From Indolivaga macrotermitis (lineage in GTDB: Bacteria > Bacteroidota > Bacteroidia > Bacteroidales > Dysgonomonadaceae), in the NCBI RefSeq assembly GCF_900128985.1, contig NZ_FQUC01000021.1, forward strand, positions 1 to 55,545: 55,545 bases of DNA. Reading direction: 5' to 3'. A program made the position numbers and the translations under genes. A model generated the notes under the pieces. The model made no database searches, was not told the origin of the DNA, and was given only the letters and a program-made list of their open reading frames with translations. Within the stretch, counting starts at the first letter, position 1. Each line of letters opens with the position of its first letter. Shown here one piece after another: positions 50,333 to 55,545 of the stretch.

Positions 50333-50448
50333 AGATTATCTATTAAGGAGCAGATCAGACCTGCTATGATTGTACCTGTTATTATTGTGTAGATCTTGAC
50401 TGCTAAGTTTAATCTTCTCATTTTGCGTTCTTCTTTTTCGATATTCAT
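50329..50448 (-). CDS. Very small membrane protein
   Basis: A 39-aa protein: a charged start (MNIEKEERKMRRLNLAVKIY), then one membrane helix ending LICSLIDNL. Start and stop overlap both neighbours by 4 nt (ATGA), which supports real translation in a coupled early operon. Confidence 0.55.
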   Translation of the reverse strand: MNIEKEERKMRRLNLAVKIYTIITGTIIAGLICSLIDNL

Positions 50449-50603
50449 AAAGCTTTAGGTTTAAATAATTCAGCGAAATGTTCAAATAGGTCTTTATCTT
50501 CGTAATAGCGTTCTTTTGCCCGTTCTTCATCATAGTTATAAGAGTCATCTTTTTCTTCGACTCTCTCAAAAGCAGCATTCCAAAGTATTTCCTCTGTTGT
50601 CAT
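50445..50603 (-). CDS. Small acidic early protein
   Basis: A 52-aa protein (ILWNAAFERVEEKDDSYNYD, then YYEDKDLFEHFAELF). It is acidic and helical. It starts 3 nt after the stop of the HTH gene and overlaps the next gene by 4 nt. It is preferred over an overlapping frame of similar length because of this coupling. It is not recognised. Confidence 0.6.
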   Translation of the reverse strand: MTTEEILWNAAFERVEEKDDSYNYDEERAKERYYEDKDLFEHFAELFKPKAL

Positions 50604-50605
50604 GG

Positions 50606-50893
50606 CTAGATAAGTTTACGTAGTTTGTCGAAATCTGTTTTTAGGATATCAGATAATCTGAATTGTAGGTTACTTCTTGATGAAGTGCGTTCAATAACCG
50701 GCAATAAACCTCTTTTTACATATCGTGTTACAGTAGCCTCACTCACATTATGTATTTTACATACCCATGAAGAAGGTACTATCACACCGTGAAACCTTTC
50801 AATTAAAGATTCTTCTTTAGTTAATAGGAGCTCTTTAAGCTTTTTATCAAGGCTTTCATCTGATAACACATGATATATTACTGTCCCATTCAT
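50606..50893 (-). CDS. HTH protein (MerR/excisionase-like), first early gene
   Basis: A 95-aa protein with a helix-turn-helix (SSWVCKIHNVSEATVTRYVK, followed by RGLLPVIERT), the wing pattern of MerR-like and excisionase-like DNA-binding domains. It is the first gene of the leftward operon controlled by the operators at 50976-51027. A role as Xis, Cro-like or early regulator is inferred from position. Confidence 0.7.
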   Translation of the reverse strand: MNGTVIYHVLSDESLDKKLKELLLTKEESLIERFHGVIVPSSWVCKIHNVSEATVTRYVKRGLLPVIERTSSRSNLQFRLSDILKTDFDKLRKLI

Positions 50894-50975
50894 ACCCTAA
50901 ATGATATTTATATATTATTGCTTCTATCTGCTTAAAAATTTTATCTTTGTAGTGTATTGTTACATAACCACAATG

Positions 50976-51027
50976 CAAATATAGTGAAGTAATTCACAAT
51001 TTGATTTATATAAGTGAATTTATTCAC
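50976..51027. promoter_or_regulatory. Repressor operators O1, O2 and early leftward -7 box
   Basis: Two 14-bp inverted repeats, GTGAAGTAATTCAC (50984-50997) and GTGAATTTATTCAC (51014-51027), have centres 30 bp apart, about three helical turns. On the minus strand TATATTTG (50976-50983) directly adjoins O1 and fits TAnnTTTG, so O1 would overlap the early leftward promoter. The same core recurs before the repressor gene. Confidence 0.75.
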
Positions 51028-51079
51028 ATGATTAACTTTATTTAATAGTGTGCTAGCTTTAATGTTAAAATAGTAGGGT

Positions 51080-51421
51080 ATGGAATTAGAGGAGTTTGTA
51101 AAGAGCACGATTGAAAATATAACAGATGCTGTAGCTAAATTGCAGGAACAAAACACCACATCAGGACGTGTTAACCCAATCGGGATTAAAGGTGGCGATC
51201 ATATAATGATTCCATCTGGATCTGGGCTTGAAGGAGTAAGAGTTGTGAATGTCGAATTTAATGTTTGTCTAGAAGAAACCGAAAAAGTGGGAGGTAAGAA
51301 ATCTATAGGGGTATTCTTTAAAGAGTCTGGTATTGGCATAGATAAAAAAATAGAGAACAATACAATATCATATACCAGTGTAAAATTCTCTATTCCTATA
51401 ACGTTGCCTATAAAACCTTAG
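51080..51421 (+). CDS. Trypco2-like protein
   Basis: A 113-aa protein. A short N-terminal helix (MELEEFVKSTIENITDAVAK) is followed by the strand pattern VRVVNVEFNVCLEETEK, KKSIGVFFKESGIGI and NTISYTSVKFSIPITLP, as in the trypsin-co-occurring domain 2 proteins I recall from bacterial conflict systems. No protease is adjacent. It starts 53 nt after operator O2, so the repressor probably controls it. Confidence 0.6.
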   Translation: MELEEFVKSTIENITDAVAKLQEQNTTSGRVNPIGIKGGDHIMIPSGSGLEGVRVVNVEFNVCLEETEKVGGKKSIGVFFKESGIGIDKKIENNTISYTSVKFSIPITLPIKP

Positions 51422-51582
51422 GAAAATGGACGTTTGACGCCATGTTTTATGTATGATAAGATAAATTCGGCTTCTTGAGATACTAATCTCACATCTATAT
51501 CAGTAGACTTAGAGTTAAGAATCAACATTACAATTTTCAATCTTAATTTCCGATCTCTTATTTTTTTAATCTTGTCAAACAT
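51418..51582 (-). CDS. Small hypothetical protein
   Basis: A 54-aa protein from ATG 51582 (MFDKIKKIRDRKLRLKIVML, then VSQEAEFILSYIKHG), helical and basic. Its stop overlaps the Trypco2-like stop. It lies opposite to the flanking genes, upstream of the repressor palindrome. The function is unknown. Confidence 0.45.
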   Translation of the reverse strand: MFDKIKKIRDRKLRLKIVMLILNSKSTDIDVRLVSQEAEFILSYIKHGVKRPFS

Positions 51583-51643
51583 GGCGAAAATAATTAAATA
51601 AATATTAAAACATAGATGAATACAAATATAGAACAAAATATAT

Positions 51644-51667
51644 AAAATGTGAATTAATTCACATTTT
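51644..51667. promoter_or_regulatory. Repressor operator O3 (24-bp perfect palindrome)
   Basis: AAAATGTGAATTAATTCACA plus TTTT is a perfect palindrome with the same GTGAATTAATTCAC core as O1 and O2. It lies 15 nt before the repressor ATG, so it probably gives autoregulation. Confidence 0.75.
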
Positions 51668-51681
51668 TAACTTCTGATAAG

Positions 51682-52320
51682 ATGGAACTTAATATAAAAG
51701 AATTAAGAGATAAGTTTAATAAGTCTCAGCAAAAGGTTGCTGACGAAACAGGCATATCTAGAGACAAGATAGCAAAATGGGAAACAACTTCGCATAAGCC
51801 TAAAACTGAAGATTATATTAAACTAAAAAATTATTTCGAATCTCTTGCTAAAGATATTGGAGATAGTAGTGTATCTCTCAAATTTTCGCAAACGGAATCA
51901 CAAGGTCAGCCAATTCTTGATATACGAGTTTGTGCCGGTCATGGCATAGGATTAGAGGGTGATGAGAATAAAGTTATTGAATGGGTGAATATCCCAAAAT
52001 TCGATGGTTGCTATGGTGTAACAGTTTATGGAGATAGTATGTATGATCGGTTTAAGTCAGGAGATGTAATATTTGTGAGGCTAATTCAAGGACGAAATGA
52101 TTTTGATTTTGGTCAATGCTATGTAGTGATAACTAATGAAGATCGATATATTAAAAATATATATCAGAGTGGGAGAGGAGACGAGTATGTAACAATGACC
52201 TCTTATAATACAGAAGTAAATCCGGATGGTAGGCGAAAATTTCCTGATAGAGATATTCTTATAGATGATATTAAGTTTCTGTATAAGGTTGCAGGGAAAT
52301 TACGGAGAGATCAATTGTAA
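51682..52320 (+). CDS. CI/LexA-type repressor with S24 peptidase domain
   Basis: A 212-aa repressor. Residues about 5-52 are an HTH (KVADETGISRDKIAKWE). The linker has CAGHG with the Ala85-Gly86 cleavage site. The S24 peptidase has Ser119 in YGDSMYDRFKSGD and Lys158 in RYIKNIY, the catalytic dyad. All residues for RecA-stimulated self-cleavage are present. It maintains lysogeny through the operators at 50984, 51014 and 51649. Confidence 0.9.
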   Translation: MELNIKELRDKFNKSQQKVADETGISRDKIAKWETTSHKPKTEDYIKLKNYFESLAKDIGDSSVSLKFSQTESQGQPILDIRVCAGHGIGLEGDENKVIEWVNIPKFDGCYGVTVYGDSMYDRFKSGDVIFVRLIQGRNDFDFGQCYVVITNEDRYIKNIYQSGRGDEYVTMTSYNTEVNPDGRRKFPDRDILIDDIKFLYKVAGKLRRDQL

Positions 52321-52379
52321 CACAAATAAAAAATAATCATGTAAATATATTCCAAAAAACTTTATAAAAATTATACACT

Positions 52380-53465
52380 ATGGATTTTAAAGATCAGATT
52401 AAACAGCTATCAGAAAGGATCGAAAAACTAAAAGATAGCATAAAAACGGAAGAAGCTACAAAAAATGCATTTATCATGCCGTTTATTCAATCATTAGGAT
52501 ACGATATATTTAATCCTTTAGAAGTCGTTCCTGAGTTTACTTGTGATATAGGTATAAAGAAAGGAGAAAAGGTTGATTATGCTATTTTTAAAGATGGAGA
52601 ACCCAGTATATTGATTGAGTGTAAATATTGGAATAGTAGGTTAGATTTATATGATAATCAATTATTGAGATATTTTCATGTTACCAATGCAAAATTTGGG
52701 ATTCTGACAAATGGTATTATTTATAAATTTTATACTGACTTGGAAGTTCCAAATAAGATGGACGAAAAGCCATTTCTTGAAGTGAATTTACTAGATGCAA
52801 AATCAACTCAAATAGAGGAGATTAAGAAATTCCATAAAGCATATTTTGATATAGAAGATATTTTGAGTTCTGCTAGTGAGTTAAAGTATACAAGTGAATT
52901 AAAATCTATATTGAATCAAGAATTTACAAATCCTAGTCCTGAATTTACCAAATATTTAGTAAAACAAATATTATCAGGTATGATAACCTCGAAAATAATA
53001 GATCAGTTTATTCCACTTGTAAAGAAATCTATTTCAGGAATAATTAGCGATGCAATATCTGATAGGTTGAAGACGGCATTAAATACAGAGGAATCAGTCC
53101 AAGAAAAACAAGTAGAACAAGAATTGAAAGAATCTGTAATCAGTGAGGATGACAATAAGGTAATTACAACAGAACAAGAATTGGAGTCTTATTACATCAT
53201 AAAATCTATATTGAGAAAAATATTTCCGGCAGAAAGAATATTTTATCGAGATGCCCAAGCATATTTTACTATAATTGTTGACGATAATAATAGAAAAACG
53301 ATTTGTCGTTTATATTTGAATTCACCTTCTAATTGGCAAATCGCATTTATTGGAGATGACAAAAAGGAGGTTAAATTTAAAATAAATTCGTTAGATGATA
53401 TTTATAATTATTCTGAAGAGCTGATAGGAGTAACTGGGCGATTTATAAGTTTAGAAGAAGATTAA
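52380..53465 (+). CDS. HsdR_N-type nuclease-domain protein
   Basis: A 361-aa protein. A coiled coil at 1-30 is followed by a nuclease-like domain (FIMPFIQSLGYDIFNPLEVV) with Asp66 (KVDYAIF) and Glu80-x-Lys82 (LIECKYW), the PD-(D/E)xK triad of type I restriction HsdR N-termini. The rest is helical and then strand-like, with no helicase motifs. Such stand-alone proteins occur near prophage repressors. A defence or exclusion role is inferred. Confidence 0.75.
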   Translation: MDFKDQIKQLSERIEKLKDSIKTEEATKNAFIMPFIQSLGYDIFNPLEVVPEFTCDIGIKKGEKVDYAIFKDGEPSILIECKYWNSRLDLYDNQLLRYFHVTNAKFGILTNGIIYKFYTDLEVPNKMDEKPFLEVNLLDAKSTQIEEIKKFHKAYFDIEDILSSASELKYTSELKSILNQEFTNPSPEFTKYLVKQILSGMITSKIIDQFIPLVKKSISGIISDAISDRLKTALNTEESVQEKQVEQELKESVISEDDNKVITTEQELESYYIIKSILRKIFPAERIFYRDAQAYFTIIVDDNNRKTICRLYLNSPSNWQIAFIGDDKKEVKFKINSLDDIYNYSEELIGVTGRFISLEED

Positions 53466-53467
53466 CT

Positions 53468-53884
53468 ATGCTAACTCTATCTTTCGGAAAATCCACATCT
53501 CCACGATACAATAATGCTATAAAGCTAGCAGATAAATTTTCTCTTGTTGAAAAATCAGAGAACGTTATTACTGTTACTTTACCGGTTAAAGAGGTTTTTG
53601 AGAAATGGGAGCATTTTAATACCCTGTTTTGGATGGTTGTTGATTGGAAAGAGACTGTTTTATCTTATGAGGGTATGAACTACCAATCACACATTGATAA
53701 AACCCGTATATTTTACGCATTGCAAAATTCTCATTGGAAATGGATGAGTTATGTAGAAGAAAGAATTTCGAAGGTTTATAATACAACTCTTGAAGAATTA
53801 GATATATCTAATTTAGATACACAAAATATAGATGATACTACCGCTGATTTATTGATCGACTTATACACGTTTAATAAGGAATAG
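53468..53884 (+). CDS. Hypothetical protein, last prophage gene on the right
   Basis: A 138-aa protein (LADKFSLVEKSENVITVTLP, then FEKWEHFNTLFWMVVDWKET and a helical acidic end). It is not recognised. It is 2 nt downstream of the HsdR_N-like gene and probably co-translated with it, so the two may form one functional unit. Confidence 0.6.
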   Translation: MLTLSFGKSTSPRYNNAIKLADKFSLVEKSENVITVTLPVKEVFEKWEHFNTLFWMVVDWKETVLSYEGMNYQSHIDKTRIFYALQNSHWKWMSYVEERISKVYNTTLEELDISNLDTQNIDDTTADLLIDLYTFNKE

Positions 53885-53922
53885 TATTTAGCTGTTCCAA
53901 ATAGCGTTCCAATAAAAACAAT

Positions 53923-53957
53923 AAAGGCAGTATAATCAATTGATTTATACTGCCTTT
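53923..53957. terminator. Bidirectional terminator
   Basis: AAAGGCAGTATAA pairs with TTATACTGCCTTT around a 9-nt loop, with oligo-A/T flanks. It marks the end of the rightward immunity genes and of the host tRNA unit from the other side. Confidence 0.8.
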
Positions 53958-53970
53958 TATTAAAATAATG

Positions 53971-54054
53971 TACACACGAGGGGATTTGAACCCCTACGCC
54001 CTTGCGAGCACTACCCCCTCAAAGTAGCATGTCTACCAATTCCACCACGTGTGC
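53971..54054 (-). tRNA. tRNA-Leu (GAG)
   Basis: A regular class II tRNA: acceptor GCACACG/CGTGTGT, D arm GGTGGAATTGGTAGACAT, anticodon arm GCTAC-TTTGAGG-GGTAGT giving GAG, a long variable arm and T arm AGGGG-TTCAAAT-CCCCT. Its 3' end points toward the prophage, a common attachment arrangement, although no att repeat can be shown here. Confidence 0.93.
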
Positions 54055-54064
54055 GTACGTATTT

Positions 54065-54094
54065 AGAAAAAAAAATGTGACCATTGCCACATTT
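54065..54094 (-). terminator. Terminator after tRNA-Gly
   Basis: Minus strand AATGTG/CACATT stem with an 8-nt loop, followed by nine T residues. It would end the tRNA-Gly transcript before tRNA-Leu. Confidence 0.6.
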
Positions 54095-54095
54095 G

Positions 54096-54168
<73 letters not shown>

Positions 54169-54316
54169 GATTACGGGTGCAAATATAGAAGCATTTTTTG
54201 TTATTCACAAATTTTTATCAAAAAGATTTCAATACCTTTGAATACAAAATTGGGGACAAATATTTCACTCATATATTTCAACAAATATATGTTTAGATTA
54301 TACTTAAAAACAAACA

Positions 54317-55435
54317 ATGAACGATTATTCAGCAAAGTTACTGTATAGAATTGCATTAACTCAAATCAATGGAGTGGGTGATATATTGGCTCGTAATCTT
54401 TTAGACGAAATAGGTGATGAAGAAGCTATTTTTAAATCTACAAAAAAGGAGTTGATGTCTATAAAGAACTTCTCGGTACACTTAGCTCAGGAGATATTAA
54501 ACCCGGAAGTATTGAGGAAGGCTGAGAAAGAACTGGAATTTGTAAATAAGAATAATATTCAGACATTTTTTTATATGGACGAAGATTATCCTTACAGGTT
54601 AAAAGAATGTGCCGATGCTCCGATTCTACTATATTACAAAGGAAAGGCAGACCTGAATGCCAGAAAAATAATAAGTATTGTTGGCACCCGTAAATCGAGT
54701 TCATATGGAACCGATTTCTGCGATCGGTTTATAGAGGATATAGCATCTGTGTTTCCTGATATATTAATAGTAAGTGGCTTGGCATATGGGATAGATATTC
54801 AGAGTCATAGAGCAGCGGTTAAGGAAAATATCTCTACAGTGGGAGTACTTGCTCACGGATTAGACCGTATATATCCGGCAGTTCATCGTAAGACAGCTGT
54901 GGAAATGTTGGAAAAGGGAGGATTACTTACTGAATTTATCAGTGAAACAGAACCCGATAAATTTAATTTTGTTAAACGCAACCGTATTGTAGCAGGAATG
55001 TCAGATGCTACGATTGTAGTTCAGACGGATATGAAAGGAGGATCTTTGATAACCGCGGACCTAGCAAACTCATATGACAGGGAAGTCTTTTCTGTTCCGG
55101 GACGTGTAACAGATAGGGATTCAGCCGGATGCAATATGTTAATAGAACAGAATAAAGCGATACTTTTACAATCGGCAGAAAGCTTTATTAAACATATGCA
55201 ATGGGATCTGAAAAGTAAAATTCAACCAAAACAACAAGAGTTATTCCTTGACTTGACTAAAGAGGAACAAGCAATATTTGATCTGTTATCTGGAGAAGAC
55301 TCACTTCATGTTAACTTTCTATCAGCACAAACAAGTATAACTTTATCTTCTCTATTATCGACTTTACTATTGATGGAAATGAAAGGGTTGGTAAGAGCTG
55401 TTCCCGGAGGAAATTATCAGTTAACAAATAGATAA
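54317..55435 (+). CDS. dprA: DNA processing protein DprA
   Basis: A 372-aa host protein. The N-terminal helix-hairpin-helix region (ALTQINGVGDILARNLLDEI) precedes the Rossmann-like DprA domain with VGTRKSSSYGTDF, SGLAYGIDIQSHRAAV and AHGLDRIYPAVH, and there is a short winged C-terminus. It binds single-stranded DNA taken up by transformation and loads RecA. It lies to the right of the tRNAs and marks chromosomal DNA. Confidence 0.97.
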   Translation: MNDYSAKLLYRIALTQINGVGDILARNLLDEIGDEEAIFKSTKKELMSIKNFSVHLAQEILNPEVLRKAEKELEFVNKNNIQTFFYMDEDYPYRLKECADAPILLYYKGKADLNARKIISIVGTRKSSSYGTDFCDRFIEDIASVFPDILIVSGLAYGIDIQSHRAAVKENISTVGVLAHGLDRIYPAVHRKTAVEMLEKGGLLTEFISETEPDKFNFVKRNRIVAGMSDATIVVQTDMKGGSLITADLANSYDREVFSVPGRVTDRDSAGCNMLIEQNKAILLQSAESFIKHMQWDLKSKIQPKQQELFLDLTKEEQAIFDLLSGEDSLHVNFLSAQTSITLSSLLSTLLLMEMKGLVRAVPGGNYQLTNR

Positions 55436-55453
55436 ATAAAAAGCCGGAAGATT

Positions 55454-55545
55454 TGAAGTGCCCCCCCAAAGTTGGACAATAAATTATTAACTATATTTAG
55501 ATTGAGTTCGGTATTTTACCGGGCTCAATCCGTTTAAAGACAGTT
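55454..55545. mobile_element. Edge of an IS3-family insertion sequence
   Basis: From 55454 the sequence TGAAGTGCCCCCCCAAAGTT (then GGACA) resembles IS3/IS150-group terminal inverted repeats, which end in CCCCCAAA-GTTGGACA-type sequence. The rest of the element lies beyond the window. It begins 19 nt after dprA. Confidence 0.75.
55487..55545 (-). CDS. IS3-family transposase, C-terminal fragment
   Basis: The last 18 codons read LSLNGLSPVKYRTQSKYS and a stop. NGLSPxxYRT is the standard end of IS3-family integrase-type transposases. The upstream part is cut by the window edge. Confidence 0.8.
   Translation of the reverse strand, partial: LSLNGLSPVKYRTQSKYS

Noticed and set aside
50336-50578. 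An 80-codon leftward frame between the early genes
   Set aside because: It overlaps two shorter frames that are coupled end to end by 4-nt overlaps (50445-50603 and 50329-50448) and have more protein-like sequence.
55435-55460. A dprA terminator interrupted by the insertion sequence
   Set aside because: Only AAAAAGCCGG resembles the first arm of a stem. Without the far side of the element this cannot be supported.

Overview
The window is the right-hand part of a siphovirus-type prophage in a Bacteroidota (probably Bacteroidales) chromosome, running into host DNA at its right end. The host group is suggested by AT-rich DNA, TAnnTTTG promoter -7 boxes, the absence of clear Shine-Dalgarno sequences, a 47-nt type II-C style CRISPR repeat of the Bacteroides sort, and phage gene families typical of Bacteroidales prophages. 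The genus cannot be fixed from the sequence.

Layout, left to right. 1-757: lysis edge, with a holin cut by the window start and a tiny HExxH membrane protein. 1.0-5.2 kb: cargo region with two small rightward genes, a seven-repeat CRISPR array without cas genes, a three-gene leftward cassette ending in a WYL_2-type protein, a divergent XRE regulator, a zinc-ribbon membrane protein and a lipoprotein. 5.2-21.3 kb: leftward virion genes (tail tip, a fibre with an SGNH hydrolase in permuted order, distal tail protein, tape measure, frameshifted tail chaperones, tail tube, connectors, major capsid, decoration and scaffold candidates), with a tRNA-Met between tube and chaperones. 21.5-24.8 kb: a second accessory block that repeats the first cassette (WYL_2 protein plus divergent XRE). 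24.8-29.4 kb: MuF-like protein, portal, large and small terminase. 29.4-32.9 kb: an IbrA/IbrB-like pair, two ASCH proteins, a tRNA and an HTH protein. 32.9-46.3 kb: replication, methylation and recombination (DnaB, initiator-like protein, a C5 methyltransferase with ten internal repeats, a helicase-methylase fusion, SNF2 helicase, a DUF559-like nuclease, NinB-like protein, RecE-like nuclease, RecT). 46.3-49.4 kb: small genes and a diversity-generating retroelement (DGR) with a reverse transcriptase, a 76-nt template repeat and two target genes. 49.5-50.9 kb: two abnormal tRNA-like RNAs and the first early genes. 50.9-53.9 kb: immunity region, with palindromic operators, a Trypco2-like protein, a LexA/CI-type S24 repressor and an HsdR_N-like nuclease protein. 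53.9-55.5 kb: host tRNA-Leu(GAG), tRNA-Gly(GCC), dprA and the edge of an IS3-family element.

How it works together. The S24 repressor probably binds GTGAA-N4-TTCAC palindromes in front of itself and between the early leftward operon and the Trypco2-like gene. When it self-cleaves, leftward transcription would run through early, DGR, recombination, replication, packaging and virion genes to lysis. The rightward and cassette genes with their own promoters look like cargo expressed in the lysogen. The most unusual points are the phage-borne type II CRISPR array with a possible distant anti-repeat, the DGR aimed at two soluble early-region proteins rather than the tail fibre, the permuted SGNH hydrolase, the repeat-expanded methyltransferase and the tRNA-like RNAs with enlarged or unreadable cores. 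No integrase gene is visible, so the left end and attachment site lie outside the window.
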